Notes: generated by a model not told the origin, from the letters alone. Shown: positions 27,423 to 36,986, counted from the first letter of the stretch. The stretch is DNA of 64,000 nt from Oceanobacillus limi (GCF_900111445.1 NZ_FOHE01000013.1:41126-105125); one strand, 5' to 3'. A program made the numbers and translations.

Positions 27423-28319
27423 ATGGAAACAAAGAGTAATGAAACACAGCAAATTGCCAAAAGTCCATCTGGTTTTTCAATCATTTGGCGTGAGTTGGTT
27501 AGAGATAAGCTAGCATTGATTTCATTGATTTTTCTAATATTAATTACCGTATTTGTATATGGTGTATCACTCATCCTTGATCAGGATGAAATTGTTAGAG
27601 TAGATTTATTCTCAATTCATGAACCACCAGGTGAAGAGTTTATATTAGGTACTGACTATGGTGGTCGTGATATATTTGGACAATTAATTATTGGTACAAG
27701 AAACTCCCTTTCAATCGGAATTCTTGTAACGATTATGACTGGTGTTATTGGTGTAATTTATGGGTTGGTCGCTGGCTACTTTGGTGGCCAAATCGATAAT
27801 ATTATGATGCGTATTTTGGACTTTTTCCTTATCTTACCATTCTTAATGGTAGTAATTGTTTTCGTAGCAATTGTTCCAACATACAGTGTCTTATCCTTCT
27901 CTTTAATTATGACGGCATTCCTATGGATGGGGATAGCCCGATTAATAAGGTCAAAAGCTTTACAAGAGAAAGAGTTGGATTATGTACAAGCATCGAAAAC
28001 GCTTGGGTCATCAAATGTGAAGATCATGTTTACACAAGTTTTACCAAATATAACATCTTTAATTATTGTAACAATGACATTAAACCTTGCAGCTAATATT
28101 GGCTTAGAGTCTGGTTTATCTTTCCTTGGCTTTGGTTTCCCAGAAAGCACTCCAAGTCTTGGAACATTGTTAAGCTATGCTACCAATCCACAAACATTGG
28201 AGTATAGATGGTGGATCTGGGTTCCTGCATCCATTTTAATCTTATTATTAATGCTTGCCATCCGAAACGTCGGGGAAGCATTGAAGCGTGCTACTGATGC
28301 AAGACAACGAAGAGGCTAA
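27423..28319 (+). CDS. oppC: Oligopeptide ABC transporter permease OppC (operon 2)
   Basis: 298 residues with six membrane segments. Characteristic N-terminal IIWRELVRDKLALISLIFL and DYGGRDIFGQLIIGTRNSL blocks, and the EAA loop YVQASKTLGSSNVKIMF. GAGGTGAGG upstream of the ATG. Followed by a hairpin region and then the binding-protein gene 200 bases later. Confidence 0.9.
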   Translation: METKSNETQQIAKSPSGFSIIWRELVRDKLALISLIFLILITVFVYGVSLILDQDEIVRVDLFSIHEPPGEEFILGTDYGGRDIFGQLIIGTRNSLSIGILVTIMTGVIGVIYGLVAGYFGGQIDNIMMRILDFFLILPFLMVVIVFVAIVPTYSVLSFSLIMTAFLWMGIARLIRSKALQEKELDYVQASKTLGSSNVKIMFTQVLPNITSLIIVTMTLNLAANIGLESGLSFLGFGFPESTPSLGTLLSYATNPQTLEYRWWIWVPASILILLLMLAIRNVGEALKRATDARQRRG

Positions 28320-28519
28320 TATAGGGTGTTTTTTCCCCTCTAGCCTTTTCCTTTACCTAGTATTGACAGAATTTTCGCCAGTGTCTAACTCGCGTAACTT
28401 TTAAAGGGTAAATCTATGAATAAGTTACTAACATCAACAGATGTTAAGTATATAGGTTGGCCGCGGAAAAAAGGGATGGCCAACACACAACTTGAACATA
28501 AAAGGGAGGATCACACAAC
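28311..28519 (+). other. oppC-oppA intercistronic region with hairpins (operon 2)
   Basis: AGGCTA/TAGCCT hairpin across the oppC stop (28311-28348, followed by TTTTCC), AACATC/GATGTT around 28433-28446, and TTGGCC/GGCCAA around 28456-28482. These may act as weak terminators or protect the oppA message from decay. GGGAGG precedes the oppA start. Confidence 0.4.
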
Positions 28520-30340
28520 ATGACAAAAACAAGTTTATCTAAACTGCTTTTTGCAATCATGCTTGTAATGCTACTGGCGCTTGCTGCGTGTGGTGGTGAT
28601 GATAGTGAATCAGAAAACGCTGATTCAGGTAATAATGACTCTACAAATGAAGAGTCAGGTGCTGATGAAGAAGGTCTATTCTCAATTGACGACTTCAGCA
28701 ATATTAAGACAAATGAAGGTGAAGCAATTGACGGCGGATCTTTCACATATGGTTTAGTATCTGACACTGCATTTGAAGGTACTCTAAACTGGAACTTCTA
28801 TTCTGGTAACCCAGATGCAGAAATTATTCAATGGTTTGATGAACCATTACTAACTTGGGATGAAACTTATGTTTATACTCAAGATGGTGCTGCAACATAT
28901 GAATTAGATGGTAACACGGTAACATTTACAATTCGTGACAATGTAAATTGGCATGATGGTGAGCCTGTTACAGCAGAAGACTTTGCTTTTGCTCATGAAG
29001 TAATCGGTCACCCAGATTACGATGGTATTCGTTATGGTACTGACTTCACAAACATCGAAGGTATGGAAGCATATCATGAAGGTGAAGCTGATTCTATCTC
29101 AGGTATTGAAGTAATCGATGAAAAAACAATTGCTATTACGTACAAAGAAGTAACTCCGTCTCTTTTAAGTGGTAGCTTATGGACATATCCTTTAGCAAAA
29201 CATATCTTTGAAGATATTCCAGTAGCAGAAATGTCTTCTTCTGATGCGGTCCGTAAAAACCCGATCGGTTTTGGTCCGTTTGAAGTTGATGAAATTGTTC
29301 CTGGTGAGTCTGTAACATTTACGAAGAATGAAGATTATTGGCGTGGAGAGCCTAACCTTGACGAGGTTACGGTTAAAGTTGTAAGTCCAACAACAGTTGT
29401 TAATGAACTAGAATCTGGTGGGGTAGACACAGTAAGTTCATTCCCAACAGATCAATATCCAGATAATGCAGACTTAGAGAATGTTGAGTTCCTTGGTAAT
29501 GTAGACCGTGCGTTTACTTACATGGGCTTCAAACTAGGTACTTGGGATGCTGATGCTGGTGAAGTAGTTCCAGATCCAAATGCAAAAATGGCAAATAAAA
29601 ACTTACGTCAAGCAATGTGGCATGCTGTTGATAATGATGCTGTTGCTGATAATTTCTATCATGGTTTACGTTGGAATGCAACTACACTTATTCCACCATC
29701 ACATCCTGAATTCCATGATGAATCAAATCCTGGTCGTACGTATGATGTAGATAAAGCAAATGAACTATTAGACGAAGCAGGATATGAAGATGTTGATGGT
29801 GATGGCATGCGTGAAAACCCTGAAGGAGAAGAGCTAGTCATTAACTTTGCTTCTATGTCAGGTGGAGACACTGCAGAACCAATCGCTAACTACTATATTC
29901 AATCTTGGGAAAATGTAGGTCTTAAAGTTGAATTAGTTGATGGTCGTTTAATGGAATTCAACTCTTTCTATGATCGCGTTGAAGCGGACGACCCAGATAT
30001 TGATATTTATCAAGGTGCATGGGGTGTTGGAATTGACATCGACCCTAGATCACTATGGGGTAACTCCGTATCTAACTACACTCGTTGGACAAGTGAAGAA
30101 AGTGAACGCTTGTTAGCAGAAGGTGTATCAGATGCTGCCTTTGATTTAGAATATCGTCAAGAAGTTTATAATGAGTGGCAAGAATTAATGGTTGAAGAAG
30201 TTCCTGCATTCCCAACACTATATCGTTCTGTAGTTGTACCAGTTAATAACCGTGTTGTAAATTACGGAATTGGTGATGGTACTGGAATCTATCTAAACGA
30301 GCTTGGTGTAACTCAGGAAGATCCAATTGTTGCTGAATAA
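28520..30340 (+). CDS. oppA: Oligopeptide-binding lipoprotein OppA (operon 2, ~600-residue type)
   Basis: 606 residues. Lipobox LAAC with Cys24 and an acidic, Asn/Ser-rich linker. Family 5 solute-binding domain with the block WHDGEPVTAEDFAF and a Ca-loop-like DVDGDGMRENPEG. Its size and position as last gene after DFBC match lactococcal OppA, which binds long peptides; substrate range here is inference. GGGAGGATCAC before the ATG. Residues about 420-503 are nearly identical to the operon 3 protein although other parts differ clearly. Confidence 0.9.
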   Translation: MTKTSLSKLLFAIMLVMLLALAACGGDDSESENADSGNNDSTNEESGADEEGLFSIDDFSNIKTNEGEAIDGGSFTYGLVSDTAFEGTLNWNFYSGNPDAEIIQWFDEPLLTWDETYVYTQDGAATYELDGNTVTFTIRDNVNWHDGEPVTAEDFAFAHEVIGHPDYDGIRYGTDFTNIEGMEAYHEGEADSISGIEVIDEKTIAITYKEVTPSLLSGSLWTYPLAKHIFEDIPVAEMSSSDAVRKNPIGFGPFEVDEIVPGESVTFTKNEDYWRGEPNLDEVTVKVVSPTTVVNELESGGVDTVSSFPTDQYPDNADLENVEFLGNVDRAFTYMGFKLGTWDADAGEVVPDPNAKMANKNLRQAMWHAVDNDAVADNFYHGLRWNATTLIPPSHPEFHDESNPGRTYDVDKANELLDEAGYEDVDGDGMRENPEGEELVINFASMSGGDTAEPIANYYIQSWENVGLKVELVDGRLMEFNSFYDRVEADDPDIDIYQGAWGVGIDIDPRSLWGNSVSNYTRWTSEESERLLAEGVSDAAFDLEYRQEVYNEWQELMVEEVPAFPTLYRSVVVPVNNRVVNYGIGDGTGIYLNELGVTQEDPIVAE

Positions 30341-30345
30341 CTAGT

Positions 30346-30376
30346 AAAAGAAGCCCTAATTTGGGCTTCTTTTTTT
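30346..30376 (+). terminator. Terminator of opp operon 2
   Basis: 9-bp perfect stem AAGAAGCCC / GGGCTTCTT (30348-30356, 30363-30371), 6-base loop, then a T-run. Confidence 0.9.
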
Positions 30377-30949
30377 GTTGAATAAGATAAAATTTTTTTA
30401 TAAACCTAGCGTATGGTTTTATTACTATAAATTTGGGTTAAGCAGTCACCATGTTCCCCGTTAGTGCTCACTATTGCAGACTCTTATAGTCCCTTCCATT
30501 ATTCGACAAGTATAACGGTAATTCGACATCCTAACTGACGCATAGCCGAGATGAATAGGCGTCCTTTATACGACGCTAAATAACCTTTTTATTAAATTCA
30601 CTTTAAAGTCCCATTTTTAGTAAGATACTAATTTTTTTAAAAATTTTTTCGCAAAATACAAAAAAACCCTTGTTTAAAATCTGAAAATAATATATACTTT
30701 AAAAAATTGATCATATTGTAACAATTTTGTTACATAAAGAATTGTAATTTGTTTTTTGTTTGCCAGAGGATAGTAAAACCTAAATTGTTTGAAAATTATA
30801 AAATAATAGGCATAACTAAGGACAGGCAAAACATACGTAAATTGCATCTAGGGTGATCTGTTCTTAAAGTTTTGCTAATTTTTAAATAAACGGAATCTTA
30901 TAATTATACGATGGTGAATATAGCCACTAGGAAGCAAGGAGGGGTTACA
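30377..30949. other. Gene-free leader region of opp operon 3
   Basis: No coding frame with ribosome site. The first half is mixed sequence containing CGACAAGTATAACGG and ATTCGACATCC, loosely like the degenerate repeat at the end of the window. The second half (from 30600) is very AT-rich, contains a -35-like TTGCCA at 30760-30765 and the CodY-like box at 30783, but no good -10. The operon 3 promoter must lie here. Confidence 0.5.
30783..30797 (+). promoter_or_regulatory. CodY-like box upstream of opp operon 3
   Basis: AATTGTTTGAAAATT has only two mismatches to AATTTTCWGAAAATT, the best of the CodY-like sites in the window. It is 150 bases before the oppD start. Confidence 0.5.
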
Positions 30950-31966
30950 TTGTCAGAAAAATTACTCGAAGTAAAAAACTTAAAAACATCATTTCGAATT
31001 AAAGATGATTATTATGCAGCTGTTGATGACGTGTCACTTTCTGTCAATAAAAATGAAGTTTTAGCGATTGTTGGTGAATCCGGTTGTGGAAAAAGTGCAT
31101 TGGCATTCTCCATTATGGGGTTACATAATCGAGCGAAAATAGAAGGAAATATAATGTTCAAAAATCAAGATATCGCTAACATATCTCCAGCAAAGCTAAA
31201 TAAGTTGCGCGGAAATAATATGGGGATGATTTTCCAAGATCCCTTAACAGCATTAAATCCACTGATGGAGATTGGTGACCAAATAGGTGAGGCCTTATTA
31301 CTCCATAATAAGGACCTTTCTAAAGAGAAGAGAAAGGACAAGGTTATCCAATTATTAACCAAAGTTGGAATCCCTCGTCCAGAACATGTGTATGAACAGT
31401 TCCCACATGAATTGTCAGGAGGTATGCGACAAAGGGTGGTAATTGCTACAGCTATCGCTAATGAGCCGGAGTTGCTGATAGCAGATGAGCCAACGACTGC
31501 TTTGGACGTTACCATTCAATCGCAAATCTTGGATCTTATTAAAGAATTAAAAGATGACATGGATGCTGGAATTATCATGATTACACATGATTTAGGTGTA
31601 GTAGCAGAAATGGCTGACAGGGTAGCAGTGATGTATGCAGGTCAGATCGTTGAAGTTTCTGATGTTTATACATTATTTGAAAGCCCATTGCATCCATATA
31701 CTAGATCATTGTTTAACTCAGTACCAAATACTGCAGAAGCGCAGTCAAAGCTTCACGTGATCCAAGGTATTGTACCGTCATTACAAAAATTACCACGCGA
31801 AGGTTGTCGATTTAGTGCAAGAATTCCATGGGTGGAAGAATCAGCTCATGAAGAACATCCTGAGTTACATGAAGTTAGTCCGGGGCACTTTGTACGTTGC
31901 ACATGTTATAAACATTTTAACTTCCCAGATAGCAGTAAGGAGGAACAACAGCATGGCATTTCTTGA
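30950..31966 (+). CDS. oppD: Oligopeptide ABC transporter ATPase OppD (operon 3)
   Basis: 338 residues from TTG at 30950, chosen because AAGGAGGGG lies 5 bases upstream and the product then aligns from residue 1 with operon 2 OppD (MSEKLLE). An upstream ATG at 30911 in the same frame lacks a ribosome site. Walker [10 protein letters not shown], signature LSGGMRQRV, Walker [14 protein letters not shown]-terminal GCRFSARIPWV and RCTCYKHF as in operon 2. First gene of the second DFBCA operon. Confidence 0.9.
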   Translation: MSEKLLEVKNLKTSFRIKDDYYAAVDDVSLSVNKNEVLAIVGESGCGKSALAFSIMGLHNRAKIEGNIMFKNQDIANISPAKLNKLRGNNMGMIFQDPLTALNPLMEIGDQIGEALLLHNKDLSKEKRKDKVIQLLTKVGIPRPEHVYEQFPHELSGGMRQRVVIATAIANEPELLIADEPTTALDVTIQSQILDLIKELKDDMDAGIIMITHDLGVVAEMADRVAVMYAGQIVEVSDVYTLFESPLHPYTRSLFNSVPNTAEAQSKLHVIQGIVPSLQKLPREGCRFSARIPWVEESAHEEHPELHEVSPGHFVRCTCYKHFNFPDSSKEEQQHGIS

Positions 31967-32882
31967 AGTTGAAGATTTGAAAGTCCACTTTCCGATTAAA
32001 GGTGGAATTTTTGGAAGAACAGTAGATTATGTCAGAGCGGTTGATGGTGTTTCTCTCTCATTAGAAAAAGGGAAAACCTATGGTCTTGTTGGAGAATCTG
32101 GTTCCGGTAAAACAACTACTGGGAGAGCAATAATCGGGCTGAATAAGATTACATCAGGAAAAGTTACATTTGATGGAAATGATATTTCCAACCTGAAATC
32201 AAGGTCTGAAGTAAGAAAAGATGTTCAAATGATTTTTCAGGATCCATATTCATCTTTAAACCCAAAGAAACGAGTAATTGATATTGTTGCTGAGCCTCTT
32301 CGGAACTTTGAAAAATTATCAAAGAAAGAAGAAAAAATACGGGTTCAAGAATTGCTTGAGTTAGTAGGTTTAAGCCCTGAGAGTATATTAAAATATCCTC
32401 ATGAATTCTCTGGCGGTCAGCGTCAGCGGATTGGAATAGCCAGAGCGATTGCATTAAAGCCAAAACTAATCATTGCAGATGAACCTGTTTCAGCATTAGA
32501 TGTATCCGTTCAAGCGCAAGTTTTAAACTTTATGCAAGACATACAACAGGAGTTAGATCTTACGTATTTATTTATTGGACACGATTTAGGGGTTATTAAA
32601 CATATGTGTGACAAAATTGGAATCATGTATAAAGGCCGTTATGTAGAAGAAGGTACGACGGAAGAGATATTTAATAATCCACAGCATATTTACACGAAGC
32701 GTTTGGTAGCTGCAATACCTGACATTGATCCAAAACGACGTCAAGAACAAACGCAGTTCCGTCAAGAAGTAAAAACGGAATACGAACAATCCTACAATGA
32801 TTACTTTGATGACGAAGGTTTAGCCTATAAATTACAACCAGTAACAGATACTCACCTAGTGGCTTTACCAGAGAAAGGTTGA
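31953..32882 (+). CDS. oppF: Oligopeptide ABC transporter ATPase OppF (operon 3)
   Basis: 309 residues from the ATG at 31953 (AAGGAGGAAC upstream; the longer open frame into oppD is rejected). Overlaps oppD by 14 bases exactly as in operon 2. Walker A GESGSGKTT, signature [10 protein letters not shown], Walker B LIIADEPVSALD. Ends in the same charged tail and VALPEKG. Two residues shorter than the operon 2 copy in the loop after 'DISN'. Confidence 0.9.
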   Translation: MAFLEVEDLKVHFPIKGGIFGRTVDYVRAVDGVSLSLEKGKTYGLVGESGSGKTTTGRAIIGLNKITSGKVTFDGNDISNLKSRSEVRKDVQMIFQDPYSSLNPKKRVIDIVAEPLRNFEKLSKKEEKIRVQELLELVGLSPESILKYPHEFSGGQRQRIGIARAIALKPKLIIADEPVSALDVSVQAQVLNFMQDIQQELDLTYLFIGHDLGVIKHMCDKIGIMYKGRYVEEGTTEEIFNNPQHIYTKRLVAAIPDIDPKRRQEQTQFRQEVKTEYEQSYNDYFDDEGLAYKLQPVTDTHLVALPEKG

Positions 32883-32888
32883 TAAATT

Positions 32889-33851
32889 ATGTGGAAATTC
32901 TCTGTGCGAAGAATATTGATAATGATTCCTCAAATAATTTTGTTAAGTATTCTAATTTTTATTTTAGCTAAAATGATGCCTGGTGATGCATTATCAGGTA
33001 TGGTTGATCCTAATGTTAGTCCTGAAAGGCTAGAAGAGCTACGTGAAAGTCTAGGCTGGAATGACCCTTGGTATGTTCAATATGGTGATTGGGTAGGTGG
33101 AGTTGTTCAAGGTGATTTAGGGCAATCGTTTCGATTTAAAATGCCTGTTTCAGAAATTGTTGGACAGCGTATCATTAATACATTTTGGCTATCACTAGCA
33201 ACCCTAATATTTACTTATTTAATTGCAATTCCTTTAGGTATTACAAGTGGACGTTATAATGATTCACTTCTTGATCAAGCAATAACTAGTTACACCTATA
33301 TCGGATTTGCAACACCACTATTCATATTTGCACTTGTCATGCTTTGGGTATTTGGGTTTATGCTTGGGTGGTTTCCGACAAGTGGTAGTGTCTCACCAGG
33401 CTTGGAGCCCGGAACATTCGAGTATGTAATGAGTAAGATCTATCATCTAATACTGCCGGCAATAGCCATGGCATTAATTACAACCGTTAATACGGTTCAA
33501 TATCTGAGAAGTGAAATTATAGATACAAAACAAAAAGACTTTATTATTACTGCTCGAGCAAAAGGCGCTTCTGAATCTAGAGTATATAATCGCCATATTT
33601 TACGAAACTCACTATTACCGCTTGCAGCGTTTTTCGGATTTGAGATAACGGGATTAATAGGAGGAACAATATTTGTTGAAAACATCTTTGGATACCCGGG
33701 GATGGGGCAGTTGTTCCTAGAGTCTATTACACTACGAGACTATAGTGTGGTAACAGCAGTAACTTTATTATTTGGAATTGCTGCCATATTAGGTGCACTA
33801 CTATCAGACATCATCTTGAGTCTTGTTGATCCGCGAATTCGAATAAAATAG
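32889..33851 (+). CDS. oppB: Oligopeptide ABC transporter permease OppB (operon 3)
   Basis: 320 residues, six membrane segments, near-identical to operon 2 OppB at protein level. The EAA loop carries FIITARAKGASESRVYNRH. GAGAAAGG before the ATG, 6 bases after the oppF stop. Forms the membrane channel with the next gene product. Confidence 0.9.
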   Translation: MWKFSVRRILIMIPQIILLSILIFILAKMMPGDALSGMVDPNVSPERLEELRESLGWNDPWYVQYGDWVGGVVQGDLGQSFRFKMPVSEIVGQRIINTFWLSLATLIFTYLIAIPLGITSGRYNDSLLDQAITSYTYIGFATPLFIFALVMLWVFGFMLGWFPTSGSVSPGLEPGTFEYVMSKIYHLILPAIAMALITTVNTVQYLRSEIIDTKQKDFIITARAKGASESRVYNRHILRNSLLPLAAFFGFEITGLIGGTIFVENIFGYPGMGQLFLESITLRDYSVVTAVTLLFGIAAILGALLSDIILSLVDPRIRIK

Positions 33852-33872
33852 GTAGATTGTGAGGTGGAAAAA

Positions 33873-34781
33873 ATGGAAACAAACAATGCAAATGTAAATG
33901 AAGATAATACAAAAATTCAAAAAAGTCCATCCGGGCTTAGTATTATATGGCGAGAGCTTGTAAGGGATAAGTTAGCACTCGTTTCGTTGATCTTTCTAAT
34001 AGTAATAACCGTTTTTGTATATGGTGTTGCACTAATTCTCGACCAAGACGAGATTGTAAGAGTTGATCTATTTTCTATCCATGAACCACCAGGTGAAGAG
34101 TTTATTTTAGGAACGGATTATGGTGGTAGAGATATTTTCGGTCAGCTCATAATAGGAACTCGAAACTCATTATCTATTGGAATTTTAGTTACCTTAATGA
34201 CAGGTGTAATTGGTATTGTTTTTGGATTAGTCGCTGGCTACTTTGGAGGGAATATTGATAACATCATGATGCGAATCACTGACTTTTTCATGATTTTACC
34301 ATTCCTAATGATTGTAATTGTGTTTGTTGCAATTGTCCCGAGTTATAGCGTACTTACATTTTCGCTAATTATGACGGCATTTTTATGGATGGGGAAGGCC
34401 CGGTTAATAAGATCTAAGGCATTACAAGAAAAAGAGTTAGATTATGTGCAAGCATCCAAGACATTAGGTTCATCAAACTTTAAAATTATGTTTACGCAAG
34501 TATTACCAAATATTAGTTCACTAATTATTGTAACCATGACATTGAACTTAGCGAATAATATTGGTTTAGAGTCTGGATTATCCTTCTTAGGATTTGGATT
34601 TCCTGAAAGTACACCGAGTTTGGGAACACTCCTTAGTTATGCGAGAAACCCACAGACACTGGAGTATAGATGGTGGATTTGGGTACCTGCATCCGTACTA
34701 ATTTTATTATTAATGCTAGCTATTCGAAATGTAGGCGAAGCATTAAAACGTGCGACAGATGCAAGACAGCGTAGAGGGTAA
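33873..34781 (+). CDS. oppC: Oligopeptide ABC transporter permease OppC (operon 3)
   Basis: 302 residues from ATG at 33873; GTG at 33864 is in frame but is part of the GAGGTGG ribosome site. Same blocks as operon 2 (IIWRELVRDKLALVS, DYGGRDIFGQLI, YVQASKTLGSSNFKIMF). Six membrane segments. Confidence 0.9.
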   Translation: METNNANVNEDNTKIQKSPSGLSIIWRELVRDKLALVSLIFLIVITVFVYGVALILDQDEIVRVDLFSIHEPPGEEFILGTDYGGRDIFGQLIIGTRNSLSIGILVTLMTGVIGIVFGLVAGYFGGNIDNIMMRITDFFMILPFLMIVIVFVAIVPSYSVLTFSLIMTAFLWMGKARLIRSKALQEKELDYVQASKTLGSSNFKIMFTQVLPNISSLIIVTMTLNLANNIGLESGLSFLGFGFPESTPSLGTLLSYARNPQTLEYRWWIWVPASVLILLLMLAIRNVGEALKRATDARQRRG

Positions 34782-34835
34782 ATGGAGTATATGATGTATT
34801 AAAATTGGCTTGTTTATTCTTTTTAGGAGGTGAGG

Positions 34836-34887
34836 CCAGGAACTCTGGAACGTAGGATTGTTACCTACATCAATTTATTAATTGATG
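34836..34887 (+). other. Three consecutive hairpins between oppC and oppA (operon 3)
   Basis: CCAG/CTGG (34836-34847), GTAGG/CCTAC (34852-34868) and the perfect 8-bp CATCAATT/AATTGATG (34868-34887). No T-run follows, so these look like RNA-stabilising or processing structures rather than terminators. An AGGAGGTGAGG sits just upstream with no following reading frame, possibly a remnant. Confidence 0.45.
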
Positions 34888-34971
34888 TTGAGTATAAATT
34901 GTTGGTTATATTATTACCTAAGTATAGCTGACAGTAAATGTAAGGTTAAATTAAAGGGGAGGGTATTTAGT

Positions 34972-36831
34972 ATGACAAAAACAAGTATAACAAAGTGGCT
35001 ATTTGCATTAATGCTTGCGATGGTACTCGTATTAGCTGCATGTAGCGACGACACAAGCAGTGATGATTCTAGTAATGATGATCCAAATACAGAGGAATCA
35101 TCTAATAACGAAAATGATGGTAATGATGCAGAGGAAGAAGAGCCAGCAGAAGACGATGGATTGTATTCAATTGATGACTTCAGCATGGATAAAACAAATG
35201 CTGGTGAAGCAATTGAAGGTGGAACACTAAACTATGGTTTGGTTTCTGATACTGTATTTGAAGGTACATTAAACTTTAACTTCTATTCTGGTAACCCTGA
35301 CTGGGAAGTAATTTCATGGTTTGACGAACCTTTATTGTATACAGATGCTAACTATACGTATACAAATGAAGGACCTGCAACATATGAAGTTTCTGAAGAT
35401 GGGTTAACATTTACACTTACAATTAAAGACGGTGTAAATTGGCATGATGGTGAGCCTGTAACTGCAGAAGACTGGGCTTACTCTTATGAAGTAATTGGAC
35501 ACCCTGATTACACTGGTGTTCGTTACAATGATGACTTCACAAATGTAGTTGGTATGGAAGAATACCACGCTGGTGAAGCGGATGAAATCTCAGGTATTGA
35601 AATTGTCGATGAGAAAACATTGAAAATTACACACCATGAAACTGGTCCATCGATGGTAACTGGAGGAATTTGGACTTATGCAATGCCGAAGCACTTATTT
35701 AGTGAAATTCCAGTTGCAGAAATGGAAGAATCGGATCTAGTACGTGAAAACCCAATTGGTATGGGACCATTTAAAGTAGAAAGCATTGTTCCTGGTGAGT
35801 CTGTAGTTTATTCTAAAAACGAAGACTACTGGAATGGAGAGCCTAAATTAGATGAAGTTGTTCTTAAAGTAGTAGCTCCAGAAACAGTTGTTAATGAATT
35901 AGAAACTGGTGGAGTAGACTTAGTTAACAGCTTCCCAACAGATCAATTCCCAGATAATGCGGATATGTCAAACGTTGAATATCTAGGTATGATCGACAAT
36001 GCATATACGTACATTGGATTTAAATTAGGTCATTGGGATGCAGACGCTGGTGAAGTTGTCATGGATCCAGATGCAAAAATGGCTGATGTGAATTTACGTA
36101 GAGCTATGTGGCATGCAGTAGATAATGATGCTGTAGGTAGAGAGTTCTATAATGGGTTACGTTGGAATGCAACATCGTTAATCATTCCATTCTTCCCAGA
36201 CTACTATGATGATACAATTGATGCACCAACTTTTGATCCAGATGAAGCCAATAGACTTCTTGACGAAGCTGGATATGAAGACGTAGATGGTGATGGAATC
36301 CGTGAAAATCCTGAAGGAGAAGAGTTAGTAATTAACTTTGCTTCGATGTCAGGTGGAGACACTGCAGAACCTATTGCAAACTACTACATTCAATCTTGGG
36401 AAAATGTAGGTCTTAAAGTTGAACTAGTAGATGGTCGATTAATGGAGTTCAACTCTTTCTATGACCGTGTTGAAGCGGATGATCCAGATATCGATATTTA
36501 CCAAGGCGCTTGGGGTACAGGTACTGACGTAAACCCTTCTGGATTATACGGTAGAAATGCTAGCTACAACTACCCACGTTATGCTAGTGAAGAAAATGAT
36601 CGTTTACTAGCTGAAGGTAACTCTGAAGCTGCACTTGATGTAGAATACCGTCAAGAAGTTTACAGTGAATGGCAACAGCTTATGGTTGAGGATATTCCAG
36701 TATTCCCTACACTATATCGTTCTGTAGTAATTCCTGTTAACGAGCGTGTAATTAACTACTCAATTGCACCAGATAAGTACATTCGTCATGAAATTGCAGT
36801 TACTCAAGAAGAACCAGTAGTAGCTGAATAA
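34972..36831 (+). CDS. oppA: Oligopeptide-binding lipoprotein OppA (operon 3, ~600-residue type)
   Basis: 619 residues from ATG at 34972 (AAAGGGGAGGG upstream); the frame is open upstream to 34882 without a ribosome site. Lipobox LAAC with Cys24, then a long Asp/Asn/Glu linker. Family 5 binding domain with WHDGEPVTAEDWAYSYE and DVDGDGIRENPEG. Paralogue of operon 2 OppA, with a different ligand-pocket neighbourhood (LIIPFFPDYYDD against LIPPSHPEFHDE), so the two may prefer different peptides. Confidence 0.9.
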   Translation: MTKTSITKWLFALMLAMVLVLAACSDDTSSDDSSNDDPNTEESSNNENDGNDAEEEEPAEDDGLYSIDDFSMDKTNAGEAIEGGTLNYGLVSDTVFEGTLNFNFYSGNPDWEVISWFDEPLLYTDANYTYTNEGPATYEVSEDGLTFTLTIKDGVNWHDGEPVTAEDWAYSYEVIGHPDYTGVRYNDDFTNVVGMEEYHAGEADEISGIEIVDEKTLKITHHETGPSMVTGGIWTYAMPKHLFSEIPVAEMEESDLVRENPIGMGPFKVESIVPGESVVYSKNEDYWNGEPKLDEVVLKVVAPETVVNELETGGVDLVNSFPTDQFPDNADMSNVEYLGMIDNAYTYIGFKLGHWDADAGEVVMDPDAKMADVNLRRAMWHAVDNDAVGREFYNGLRWNATSLIIPFFPDYYDDTIDAPTFDPDEANRLLDEAGYEDVDGDGIRENPEGEELVINFASMSGGDTAEPIANYYIQSWENVGLKVELVDGRLMEFNSFYDRVEADDPDIDIYQGAWGTGTDVNPSGLYGRNASYNYPRYASEENDRLLAEGNSEAALDVEYRQEVYSEWQQLMVEDIPVFPTLYRSVVIPVNERVINYSIAPDKYIRHEIAVTQEEPVVAE

Positions 36832-36837
36832 TAGCAG

Positions 36838-36865
36838 AAAGGAGCCCAAGTTGGGCTCCTTTTGT
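36838..36865 (+). terminator. Terminator of opp operon 3
   Basis: 10-bp perfect stem AAAGGAGCCC / GGGCTCCTTT with 5-base loop, then TTTT. Confidence 0.9.
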
Positions 36866-36899
36866 ATTTGCTTAGAAATAGACATGTTTAAAGCTCTAT

Positions 36900-36939
36900 A
36901 AAAGGCAATTCGTCATGAAGTAGGATGAATTGTCTTTTT
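36900..36939 (+). terminator. Second terminator after opp operon 3
   Basis: AAAAGGCAATTCGTC pairs with GATGAATTGTCTTTT (wobbles included) around a 9-base loop; ends in a T-run. A backup to the first. Confidence 0.7.
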
Positions 36940-36986
36940 ATCATTGAATCTATAAATTTAGTTGTTGTTATAAGTTTGATGCGTAT

